Below are positions 33,045 to 43,735 of a stretch of DNA of 64,000 bases, one piece after another. Location: contig CM042042.1 of NCBI GenBank assembly GCA_023525975.1, forward strand, positions 4,285,501-4,349,500, in the 5' to 3' direction. Below the pieces are notes generated by a model. The model did no database searches and had not been told where the DNA came from. It was given only the letters and a program-made list of their open reading frames with translations. Both the position numbers and the translations under genes were made by a program. Source of the DNA: Smallanthus sonchifolius (taxonomy: Eukaryota; Streptophyta; Magnoliopsida; Asterales; Asteraceae). Within the stretch, counting starts at the first letter, position 1; each line of letters opens with the position of its first letter.

Positions 33045-35315
33045 ATCTCCCCTTGTTAAGGAAATTTCGTCCCGAAATTTAACTAGTGGAGGTTACTGAA
33101 CCGAAAAGAGGTGAGGGTTTGGATTCTCAACATGTTATGACAGTTGGTTCAAGGGGTATAACTGGTGGCAAGATTTAGGATTTTGATACTCGAGGTCAGG
33201 TATGAATGTTGATGATGAGTTAAGTTTTGCAATGAACTGTTGAATGTTATTTTGAATCCTAAAGGTGAGATGCATTACTTGGAATGGATTTGATGGGAAC
33301 TTGATAATTAGGTCTTGTTTAAGATGTAGTCTAACATGTTCAAGAATTGTCAATATTTCACAGTCATTGGTCTAGGTCAAAACTTCACGTGACACGAACA
33401 ACGCTACTTCTGCTAATATGACAGAACACTTATATATAGGAAGTACCATCGGCGTATCCACCATGCCCTTGTCATATCACATCAGTTTCGTTGTTACATA
33501 TCATGATAAGTTTTAGGTCTCAACACACGACAAAATTCACTATGTTTTCCATACGCTGATTCTTATAATTCCGTGTGCACCCGTAATTACTCGAATTATC
33601 ACATGGTCCTCATAGATCCTTCCGTTGTGTGTGGGTAAAAAAAGGGGTACAATTCATCTAGTCCATATCTATTGTTTTCACATGTGAGTTGCTAATAAGT
33701 AACTATGTCCCTAGATAAGACAGTTTAGGTCGCAACTAAAGATAAATAAGGCAGTATAACATAAAGTTCCATAGTTTACTCGTGTTTGGACAAAAATACG
33801 TCAAACACCGAGTTGTTTTAAAGCGTTTCAGCTTCCTCGCGTTTGAACAAGAATACGTCAAACACCGAGTGGCTTCAATGAGTTATGGTTTTCAAGTTTG
33901 GTGAACAAAGTGTATGACCATGCTTCATGTATAATGTGCTCAATCATTTGTAACAATTGTAAGTAGACTTAGTTTCGCCGATATTGTAACACACAAGTCT
34001 CATATATGATCTAACGGCACGTAGTTAGTAATCAAATAGGTGTAACGTAAACAACTTGGCATCATGTATCTTGTAAAATCAACTAAACTTGTATTGTAAG
34101 TAATGCAGCATCATGTGTATTGCAAGCCACAAATTCCACGTATGGTGTTAACAACTTAGTACCACGTATTTGTAAACCAACAATCTTTCATGTGTAATGT
34201 TAGAAATGTAATATTGTGTATCTTGTAACCAAATGAGTTACATGTTCGACGTGGACAATCAAGTATTATGTATCAAACAACGATTGTTATGTATTGTGTG
34301 ATTATTTTAGTATGTGTATATCACAAACGACTACGTTTCATGTATTGCATAATCAATCCACTAGAACGTGTATTGCAAGTAATCAAATTTTACGTATCAT
34401 GTAATCGGTGTAGTATTGGGTATATTGCAAGTAACTGAGTTTCATGTATAGTGTGATCGTGTTGTGTGTATTGTGAGTGTGCATACGTATATTATTGAAT
34501 TCCGAGTGTGACGTGTACTAATGAGTTTTGTATGTGGTTAAGTGTTGCGGAGAAGCGTGTTGTTTGGTGTTCGTGAAAAAGGTGGTAGTTAGTGTCTGTG
34601 TGGTATGGATCGTTTCTTGAAGCGGCAAGTGAAAGGTAACGAGGAGGTTCTGAAAACACTAAGGGAAATGTGTTTACCAATAATTGATCTTTGTTTGAAA
34701 ATAGGAAATTGTAAATCGTTCTTGGTCGTAGATATATAAAGTAATGAAAACTTTTGAGTTAAATAATCTAATAAATAGATAACTTATAGGAAAATCTTTT
34801 AATTTAAAATTTTAATTATTAATAAGAGAATATTTTTAAGTGGAACCATTGGCTAAACAAGTAATCGCATATTATCTAGCCAAGTTTAGAAATATTTACT
34901 TTAATACAGAAAAATCATAATTATTTATCAATTTGAAATAATATTTTTATAAAATTGATTGTACTAACTTTCCTTATCGGATGAAAAGTTTTGTGGAAAA
35001 TTTATATTTTTGATACTATCTAAAAGTTTGGTAAACGTTTTGTTTAAACAAAACGAGGTTTTGCTTGAGTCACATAATAGTATGATTTGTTTATGAAGGA
35101 GATTATTGGTAGTGTACTAAATCGTATTTGAATGAAGATGGTGATTTATTTTTTCCTGATAGAAAAATTCATATTCCATGGGTCAAATCAACAATTAAAA
35201 CCTTAGAGTTGAAACATATGAAATCGATTAAAGGCTGAAATGTTAAACATTATTCAAAACATAGGAAAATGGTCCTTAAATCGAAAATTTAAAGATAATT
35301 AATAGAAATCTTCGA
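33045..35315 (-). other. 3' untranslated interior of the non-autonomous element
   Basis: No coding frame of note. Contains repeated ATTGTAAGTAA / CATGTATNNTG-type words, and a near-direct repeat of AATACGTCAAACACCGAGT near 33795 and 33851. The purine tract lies at the left edge. Confidence 0.6.
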
Positions 35316-35912
35316 TTAACGTCTCCGGTAGTTTTCCACTAGGAAGAAGATAATCGCCAAGATGAGTACCGCTATGGTCATTCGGGTAGCCGACCTAGAT
35401 TCAGCTCTAGCTGTCTCCGTGCGATGTTCCAGTATTTCTTTTTCGAGGATGGAGATTAACTCCTTTTGGTATCCCAATTGGTTTGTTAGGCTATCCATTA
35501 TTTGTCTTTGCAAGTCGTGCATTATCCCTTGCTCTATCATTTGCCGCTCAAATTCTGAAGTTCTTACATAATGATGGAGGTCATTGGTTGGAATTCCCAT
35601 AACACCAGGGGGTGCCATGGTATGCCTTACCCAAGGGTTAGGAAGGTACGGGTCGGGTATTAGGTACGGATCTCTTAGTGGAGGTGGTAACTGATTGTGG
35701 GGATGAGGTGTCTGATACTGGTTTCTGGGTGCGGGTGATCCAGGTGTTCGAAGTCTCGGGCCGGTGTTCCTAATCCAGTTCACCCTTACATCAAACCTTG
35801 GCCTAGCAGTTAGGGGTGTTGGTGACCGATATACTGGTGTCTCAGTGTCTTCTTCTCAATCAGATTCTGTTCCGGGATGGTATACCGGGGAGGGAGGAGG
35901 GTAGGAGTCCAT
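35316..35912 (-). CDS. Proline-rich, coiled-coil, C-terminally membrane-anchored ORF of the non-autonomous LTR element
   Basis: The frame opens at ATG 35912 (MDSYPPPSPVYHPGTESD), has one TGA at codon 19 (35856-35858), and is then open to the TAA at 35316, about 198 codons in all. Residues 1-110 are rich in Pro, Tyr and Arg. Residues about 115-170 form a charged helix with heptad-like hydrophobics (coiled coil likely). The last 24 residues are a hydrophobic segment (TIAVLILAIIFFLVENY) ended by RRR, a tail anchor. I see no zinc knuckle, no gag capsid motif and no enzyme motif. The layout is unlike gag and only loosely like an envelope protein, which would need a signal peptide. It is the only ORF in the element, which is why I list it despite the stop. 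Function unknown. Confidence 0.6.
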
Positions 35913-36676
35913 GTCTAGCAGGAAACAATAAAAAGGTTGTAAGTGATAATGAAATATTGCGGGTTAGACATAGGAGTGCTTATAGGTTTTAGAGTTTGAT
36001 TAGTCATAACACCGAACCTTCACGATAGTATTTTAGAAATACACTTGACCTATAAGTAATGTATCCCTGATGATAATTCCCAGGAAAGAGGGGTGGGTCA
36101 ATAAGACACTCTTAAGTACCCTATCTTTCCTTAGCCAGAATTCCTCATGGGTCTACACACTCTTCCAGCCATCATGTATTAATAATACCATTGTTGGGCT
36201 CATGGTCATGATGAGGATTGTTGTGGACTGGGCTTTGAGGCCCAAAAGTGAGGTTTATTTATTGTAGTGGGCTTATTCTTCTTGGAGGGTGAATGGGCTT
36301 CTTGTTTATTATTAATGGACATTAGGCCCAATTAGGTCCGATAGTTTAAGTCTTTGTTCACAAGAGGTGGTGATATTTTGTGTATGAGATTAAGGGTGCA
36401 TGAAGAACTAAGTAGGTATGAGTGTGTGTGGAAAACTTAAGATAGCACTTTAAATAAATCAAATAGGTAGAAATGAATGGGAGGCAAAAGTTGGCAGGTA
36501 ATGTGACACATAGACTATTAAGTAATGTATCATATGATGTAATTATTTAGCATAACATATAAAAATATTCACCTAAGAAATAATCATATAGCATGTAATA
36601 GCATGGCATAGTATGGGTGTCCTACGGTTATAGTCTAGGTCAAGAGTGTCTAATAACCTAATTCCCTATAACCAAG
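35913..36676 (-). other. 5' leader of the non-autonomous element
   Basis: Lies between the primer site and the ORF in element orientation. No coding frame was seen; it would hold packaging and dimerisation signals if the family pattern applies. Confidence 0.5.
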
Positions 36677-36688
36677 GCTCTGATACCA
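36677..36688 (-). other. Primer-binding site (initiator-Met tRNA), minus strand
   Basis: GCTCTGATACCA on the plus strand is TGGTATCAGAGC in element orientation, three bases from the LTR boundary at 36692. Confidence 0.92.
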
Positions 36689-36691
36689 ATC

Positions 36692-39366
36692 TGTCACACC
36701 CCAACCGACGGCGGAAACGTCGGGGCGGGACATGTAGACTGTTCAAAAGCTCATGGTTTGCTAAAGTTGTAATAATTAAACAATAAGTTTCATTTCATAA
36801 CTCAAGTAAGCAATTACATCATTTACAAGAATTAAAGAATACATAAATCCCCATATTAAAATTTAAGACTAGGTCCTCAACCCTAAGTGAAGTAGCTTGA
36901 ACCACAACTCAAACAACTGTACCTGAAACATGATAAAATGAGAGGGTCAACTATAAATAGTTGGTGAGCATACATAGGGTTTTGACTCTAAATAGCATCA
37001 AAGTGTTGTGTGTAAACAAATCCATACAAGTCATGATTAACAAGGCATTTATGGGGAGTCACTATTGTGTAACCAAGTAGTACAATCAAACCTTTGTAAC
37101 TAGCATGCAAAATTGTGTTGTCGGTAACAATCACCCCAATCTGGGTGGGTTTGTCAGACTCAATAGATCTATCATTGTTAACCGTCGGCTTGATTAGTTA
37201 ATGATTGTACATGTAATTGCAAATAAGTAGTTAACACACCTAGCACTCAAACATAAAGCTCAAATTGCACACAAATTGTAAAGTGGATTTGTATTGTGTA
37301 GTTTATGTAAATCATTGTAAGCTGTGATCATGTTTCACCCCAAAATGTAAAAACAGTGAAAAAGGGGCTATGTAAAACTCACCTGATTCAAGGGTGTAGC
37401 TAGAATGTGAAACTAGGTAGCAAAGTGGTCCTTGGAACTCACCACGTTAACCTAGTGTGTAATGTATATTGAATTAATTAGTGTGTATAATAGTCTAGGT
37501 CTAAGTATAGGATTTAACCGAATGTGTGTACAAAAGGGTTGGAGTTGTAGGTGTTTGTGGTTTGCACTTGAAAATAAGGATGGTGTATAGAATGTAATAT
37601 TAAATCGAATAGTTTCTAAAATAATTGAATTATGGTTTGGGTTGAATAACTAAATAAATCAAATAATTGTTATTCATTTATTTAGTTACATATAAAAAAA
37701 TAGTGTGCGGATTTATATTAAATATAAATTAAATAAATAATTTTTTTCACATCATTTATTTACTTATAAAAATGCGTAAAATAATATTTATGTGTAAAAA
37801 TATACATTTAAATGTTTTAGTATTTTAATAAATTTATTTATTCATTTATCATAAAAACAAGTTTTGTTTATTTCTAAAATAAAGTTATAAACTTTATAAG
37901 TTTGGATAAAAAAAAGAAAGGAATATATTTTATGAAGTCACTATTTTATTGGGAAATTTATTTACTTTAAATAAATAAATAAAAATTAAACTTTGTTTTT
38001 AAAAATAATTAATATACAATTTTTAAACAAAGAAATTTGAAATAAATTGAGTTTATATCGAAAATTGGCGATTCCAGTTATATTCTGTTCTAAATGTTTC
38101 AAGGTTTATAAAAATAATTTTTTTATAAATTTTCGAGTTGTAAAAGTGGCTCAAAAAAATTAAACAGGGCCACCCGGCTCGAACCCGGGTGGTTCCTGTG
38201 TTGGGACTGGATGTTTATCGCTGGACCAGCGGTGCTATTCGTGTAATGATCTTGGTCCTGTAGCTATTAACACGGAATGGGGAGAAGACCAGTTTCGGTC
38301 AGGCCACGCGCAAAAAGAAAACATCTGGCCGCTGTGGCTTGTGGGTTTCGAACCCACGCCACCTGGTTCGGCGGTGAAGTGGCTTACCGGCCGGACCAGG
38401 TGGTTTCGCTGGTATGTAATGAAACGAAAAACATAAATACGAAAAAAATATAATCCCAACCCCAAATCGAATCGTATAAACCCTAGTTTTCCAATTGGGT
38501 TTGATACCCTCTGCCATTACGAATTGGCAGAGGGCTTTCGAATGGCATGACGAGACGAATCGAATGACATGATACTTACGTGTTTTGGTTGTGTAACGAG
38601 TGTGGACGAGTACGACTTTGGTTCGACTGCTCTTGAGGATCGATCGGGCTCTAGACGTGCAATGAGGTGCGAATGGAGTTTCAGGGAGTTCGCATGTGAT
38701 TATGAGGATGCGTATGAATGATTTAACTTGATAGTTATTATCTCAATCTCTCAATTTGATTTTTAAAATTGGACCGAGAAAGTCGCGATAGTAGTAGGCA
38801 TAATTCGACGAGTTAGAGTTGGATTGGGTCTGGATAATGGTCCAGGTACACTCGCGATCGACTGGTGCTTGATTTCGGGAATTCAAATTGGTTTGAATTT
38901 CTTGATTTTGATCAAATTCATCCATGTTTGACTCGAAAAAGTCAACTGAAATCAAGATTCGGATTTGTATGATTTTTGGGTCTGGATATGATCGATTCGT
39001 TGTTTATGCGTGAGATGGAACCCACTGGACTCAATTGGACTCGTTTCCGGGCTTGAATTGCACGAATTCGGCCCTGCTTGACTTTTGAAGGTCAAACGGG
39101 TCAATTTTTGAGTTCTTGGGCTGTTTGACTTTGAGAAGTCCAAATTGAACTATTTTTTTGATTTGTGGTCAACATTGAGTCAAATTCCAAGATAGTTTAT
39201 ATATATATATATATATTTATAAAAATTTTGATTATTTTTAATCATTTTATAAAAAATGAATTGTGTAAATATATATATAAATGCGGAATATATAAACAAG
39301 ATCGAAATGCAAAATGTCATTATTGAAAAAGAAAAATACAATACTCGGAAAATAGTGAACGTTATA
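36692..39366 (-). repeat. 5' LTR of the non-autonomous element
   Basis: Partner of 30368-33044. Its outer end has mutated from TACA to TATA (39363-39366). Contains the two tRNA-like segments at 38160-38243 and 38326-38409, here with intact T-arm stems, and a TA microsatellite near 39197. Confidence 0.93.
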
Positions 39367-39371
39367 TTTAG

Positions 39372-40682
39372 CATTATAAGTTATGATGAAGATGTAATAC
39401 CTACATTATAGGTATTTCATGGAAGATTAGATACATTTGTTTGAGTATAACAAGAAGCTTAGAAGTGACATTGAACATCAACAAAGCATTATTAACAACT
39501 ATGAAAACTCATTAAGTTTATGTGGGGATAATATTATTCTAAAGAGATTTCTAAGAATAAAAATACGCGGGTTTTGAGTTCAATAGATTCATTCAATCAT
39601 TTAGAAAAGTTCCTTTCAAAATTTAGAAGCTAATATATTCACTATCTATTTCTTCTAAAATCAATTGGGTTAACTAAGCATAAATATTAGTTTTTCCAAA
39701 ATGATGAATGAGAGAATGGAAATTGGAAAGTATAATGTTTTGGGAGCAGAATAATTTAAGATCAAAGTAAAGGAGGATTAACTAAGTCTAGAATCTTTTT
39801 AGGAGACTGGTTATCTAAATTATTACACAAGAAAAGAATTTTTGTTACACAAAAAGTTCTGACTTTTTGTTTGGAGGACAAGAAGTAAAGTGATAAAAAA
39901 GAAAAGATTCATGATTTTTTTTCTCATGTTTTTATTGATATTCTCATCATTACTATTATATTATTATTTAAACTCCATGGTGTGTGATGATTTTATTATC
40001 ATTACTATTATATTATTATTATTTAAACTCAATGATGTGAATAGTAATAACAATGATTTACAAAAAAGTTTGACTTTTTGTTTGGAGGACAAGAAGTAAA
40101 ATGATAGGAAAAAAAAATTCACAATTTTTTTTCTCATTTTATTATCGATATTATTATCATTACTATTATACTATTATTTAAATCCCATAGGAAGAATAGT
40201 AATAACAATGATTTACATCTCCTCCTGCTTTGAGTACAAGTGCACTGATGCGTGTTTATTTCCCTTATACACATTTGGTTTTCTTCCACCGTTTTTCATT
40301 ACAATTAATAACAGCAGTGGTCAGCATGAAGAGTTCCGGTCACGTGTCGTTCTCCTATGTTCCCTAGTCATTTTTAACGAGAGAAGTGAGAGATTGAAAA
40401 ATATTTATGTTTTCGAGATTTTTAATGAAATAAAGTAGAAGAAAGATTTTTAATAATCTTCCCTCCTAACTATCATTCAAAAATGGACGGTTTAGAGAGA
40501 AATAAATGAAATATAAATATAAGGTTTTATCATTTACTATTTTACTCTTCCACTTAATTTATATATATATATCTAAACATAAGTGTATAATATAAATTGC
40601 AACTTTCTTTTCCATTACTTTCAACTCGGGAACACATAAATTTTCTTTTACTTTCAATTGAACTTGGAAACATGAAAATAAA
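39372..40682. repeat. AT-rich DNA with a tandem duplication of about 209 bp
   Basis: The segment starting GACTTTTTGTTTGGAGGACA occurs at 39862 and again at 40071, each followed by CATTACTATTATA-type runs and AATAGTAATAACAATGATTT. The remainder is AT-rich. The plus-strand frames of 69-76 codons here are not supported as genes. Confidence 0.6.
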
Positions 40683-41267
40683 GGGTGATTCTAACCACAC
40701 ACGGAATATTGCTAATTAGACCCGTCGTCGCGCTATACGCCCTCATATAGATCAATACGAGGGCGTATAGGGTTCACTCTCTGACATAAGAATGACACGT
40801 TTCATTCTCTGTCTGAAGTATATGTCCCATACGATTCGTATTGCCCTATACGCAGCGTATGTGGCAGGGCACAATAATTTTCTTCAAAAGTTGGAAGATT
40901 TGGTGTTAAAGAATCCTATACGTGGCGTATTGACCTAAACGCCACGTATAGGTGTTTTTTATTTAATTATAATTTTTTTTTAATTTATATTTTGTTTATT
41001 TTTATTTTAATTTATATAATTTTGTTAATATAAATTTGTTAACCAAACAAAATATTAAACATTACAAACCAAACAAAATATTAAACATTACAACCAAACA
41101 AATAAACTAAAATTATATACATTACATAAAAAAATTAAATATATACATCAAAATGTTTTACATACATAACAACGAAAGAAACAAAATACAAATAAAAGAA
41201 CTAAACCTAATCGGCTCCGCCTAACCGTAGCATATAGGATATTAAAAAAAATTAATTATAATTATAT

Positions 41268-41841
41268 TTAATTAAAATTAATCACATGTATTTTCTTGCT
41301 ACCGGCACGTCTAACCGTGGCAGTAGACGCACGTTCGCCGTGACGGTCACACACAAGCCACACCTTGATAAACGGTTCCGTCGGATCGTCGCCTTTTCTC
41401 CTCGATCGTCGGGTGACAAGGACGTAACCATTCTCACGTCCTCTCCGCATAGCCCAATCCACCAACTGTTCACGAGACTGAAAATTCTGGTCAGTTTTAT
41501 ACGACACATTTTGACGGTTTTGTTCTTCCTCTTTGGAGGCCTCGGTTTGTTGTGTCGGGTAAGAGACTTCCCCACACACGAAGTTGTTAGTTTGTTGTGT
41601 CGGGGAGGAGACTTCACCAGTCGTTCGTGGGTTGTGTAAGGTAAGACGGTTCACTGTATACGAACTCGGGATTGCTCAGTGGCTCGTTCAAATCTGGAAA
41701 CCTTACCCGATGATTAGAATAAACGTCGGACGAGACCTCCTCCCAGTTCACCTCTTGAACGCCAGAACTTTGCGGGTTGTTTTCTAGCGACTCGTTAGAA
41801 TATACCTGAAAACCGTAGTTACCATCCCACCACCAAGACAT
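41268..41841 (-). pseudogene. MULE/FAR1-like transposase N-terminal fragment
   Basis: Begins at ATG 41841 (MSWWWDGNYGFQVYSNESLE), an acidic Asn/Pro-rich region running to a stop at 41614. After a frame change near 41640 it continues in another frame to 41268 with FQSREQLVDWAMRRGRENGY and VWLVCDRHGE, which resembles the N-terminal DNA-binding region of plant MULE and FAR1-like transposases (F-x-S-R-E-x-L-x-x-W ... CDRGG). The remainder of a transposase, including the catalytic core, is absent. It could also be read as two short exons. Probably non-functional. Confidence 0.55.
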
Positions 41842-41937
41842 GTTTATAATTTTTGAGAGATTGTTTGAAATTTTTTTGAACGATACGTTCGAATGAGAAT
41901 TTTGCATGGTTAAATACACAAAATTTGAGCCATATAC

Positions 41938-42112
41938 GCATCATATAGGGCAATACGGTGCGTATAGCGTACGAGGTACTTTCTGCAACTAGTCAACATC
42001 ACATCGCTATACGCCACGTATAGATCTATACGATGGCGTATAGCGATGTGATGATTGACTAGTTGTAGAAAGTACCTCGTACGCTATATTCATCGTATTG
42101 AACTATACGATG
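41938..42112. repeat. Near-perfect inverted repeat with arms of about 85 bp
   Basis: Centred on AGATCT at 42024. The inner 50 bases of each arm (GCGTACGAGGTACTTTCT...) match with only a few mismatches and one small indel; outer parts are weaker. The unpaired loop is short. It sits upstream of the transposase-like frame. Confidence 0.85.
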
Positions 42113-42252
42113 TGTATAGTGTTGGAATGACCAGGTTGTACGAGAATGCCGGGCATGAGAAATTATGAAGGGCTATACGCATCGTATTGCCCTATACGAT
42201 GCGTATATGGCCAAGTCCACATAGCAATTCCCGTGTGCCATTAGTAGTCCCC

Positions 42253-42615
42253 AAATTAAATTATATTTTTCCCTTCCCCTCCCTTTATTTTTTCTCCTTA
42301 ATTCCATTTTTCTTCTTTTCTTTCGTTTATAAAACTCAAAAACGTAGTTTGAGTGGTCCAAGACTTTGTATTCAAGTGAGTAAGCAGGGGTACAAGATGG
42401 AGCAACAGTTTTTATTTATTTATATGTATCGAAGCTGAATATTAACTCGCCCCGATTTTATAATTGTCTTTTTTGTTTGTGTGATTTGTGCCTTTGTTGA
42501 CCTGCATCTATTTAAGAAAGAATTGATCATACATAACTTCCTGCTTTATTAATGAAGAAAAGCACTTTTTTATACAAGGATATGGGACCTTAACATCTTG
42601 CAAGCATTATTAGTA
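42253..42615. other. Flank of family gene 3
   Basis: Pyrimidine-rich then AT-rich; no gene. From about 42570 it joins the conserved 3' flank of the family genes. Confidence 0.4.
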
Positions 42616-43055
42616 TCAGAAATAGAATAAGCATGCCAAAGATGTCAACAAAATGCATAACGAACATATTTTTCCCAATCGAGCAATATTGACAAATACG
42701 GAAGTGCGATCAACACCCGAAGCAACAATTCGGCCGCGCAAGACAATCTGTACATGACGACACTGTTAATCGAGAACCCGACGAGAAGAGGGTGAGTTTT
42801 AAAAGGGAAACCTGGTTAGCCATGCGACTTGATTTCTGCAAAAATAAGAAGAACAATGATGATAAAGCTTAGGGTAGAGTGAGGCATGACGACACCTTCT
42901 TCCACAAATGCTACATACTCAATCCTAGAGGTGGCGGAGACTACCACGTATTGCTCTAAGGATGTGGCCGACGCATTGGAGCAAAATCAAATAGACGTTA
43001 CTGAAGAATGTGCGAAGTTTGGTTTTCGCGGGGTGTTGATCGGTGATGACGGGAA
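42616..43055 (-). pseudogene. Small three-hydrophobic-segment membrane protein, copy 3 (decayed)
   Basis: The minus strand matches the other copies from the FYF stop (42616-42618) to about 43055, with clear similarity in the C-terminal hydrophobic segment and the THP loop region. Several indels break the frame, and the segment coding for the VEER motif region is shortened. The upstream end is replaced by the LTR of a Tat-lineage retrotransposon, so the start codon is lost. It resembles copies 1, 4 and 5 more than copies 2, 6 and 7. Confidence 0.75.
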
Positions 43056-43621
43056 TAGACGCGCAAAGGCAGTAGCCCAATAACAATCGGCCCATCACAC
43101 ATACAGTCCGCAATGAAGTCCAATAAGCCCAGCCCCGGCTAAGAACATACCTCCAGCTAGTTCGCAAGGAGGAACCAATAGCGTAATAAGGAGTACAATC
43201 CAAATAAAGGATAAATAAGGAAGGAACATAACGCACAGACAAGGAACGGTGTTCACACCCTTTTTGCCTCGGCAGGGAAAAGGGAGAAGGTCAATGTTTA
43301 AGACAAAAGGCCAGCATTAATGACTTGCCTCTTTTAGGAGAATCTTGGGGACAGAAGGCAGGGATTGTAAGACGAGGTGCCTGCCAAAGACACAAAGAGG
43401 GTCACAAGCTCACCAAAGGCGGAATATAACTACAGAGTCGGACTCCAAGGTAAATCATCCTATCTCTTAGCTCGTTCCTCTTAATATACCTTTCACCCGA
43501 GAAACCCCTTACTGATTCTCACGCCGGAGGTGGATCGCAGGAGACCCTCTCCTGCGGTGAGTCTAACGGTTTTGTTTATCTTAGCAGGTTAGCTTGGGAT
43601 ACCGCTGTAGTTGTAGCAACA
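43056..43621 (+). repeat. 5' LTR of the Tat-lineage element (left end uncertain)
   Basis: It ends ...GTTGTAGCAACA two bases before the primer site. The left boundary is inferred from where similarity to family gene 3 stops. Confidence 0.55.
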
Positions 43622-43623
43622 AG

Positions 43624-43640
43624 TGGCGCCCACCGTGGGG
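43624..43640 (+). other. Primer-binding site of the Tat-lineage element
   Basis: TGGCGCCCACCGTGGGG, the characteristic primer site of Tat-type plant elements, two bases after the LTR end. Confidence 0.8.
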
Positions 43641-43735
43641 AACGACTTCATTTCAGAAAGTAACGAAGTTGTGTTCCATACAATAAGAAAACCTTTTCTG
43701 AAAATTTACTCCTCTCTTTGTTGCGCTCAATTGGC

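Larger units (their letters stand above)
30368..39366 (-). mobile_element. Complete non-autonomous LTR retrotransposon without pol
   Basis: Two LTRs of about 2.68 kb (30368-33044 and 36692-39366), TTTAG target duplications (30363-30367 and 39367-39371), a Met-tRNA primer site on the minus strand (36677-36688) and a purine tract (minus strand AAGGGGAGAT) next to the left LTR at 33045. All parts agree on minus orientation. I counted about 25 substitutions and a few small indels between LTRs by eye, roughly 1 percent, mostly transitions, so insertion is recent. The 3.65-kb interior has no gag, protease, RT or integrase, only the membrane-anchor ORF at 35316-35912. It must depend on enzymes from another element. 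Confidence 0.93.
40683..42252 (-). mobile_element. Mutator-like element with CGTATAG-motif ends and a palindromic foldback
   Basis: The left end GGGTGATTCTAACCACACAC and the right end (other strand) GGGGACTACTAATGGCACAC are diverged inverted repeats. Inside both ends the motif CTATACGNNNCGTATAG is repeated in direct and inverted form, with CAATACG between. A minus-strand frame (41268-41841) encodes an N-terminal MULE/FAR1-like region. The flanks (GAAAATAAA, AAATTAAAT) are too simple to prove a 9-bp duplication. A separate end of the same family is at 48032-48391. Confidence 0.65.

Noticed and set aside
35316..35912. Retroviral-type envelope protein
   Set aside because: Has a C-terminal membrane anchor and coiled coil, but no signal peptide, no cleavage site and no cysteine-rich ectodomain; the name would overstate the evidence.
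41286..41639. 117-codon plus-strand frame
   Set aside because: Antisense of the MULE/FAR1-like fragment, which carries the recognisable motifs.
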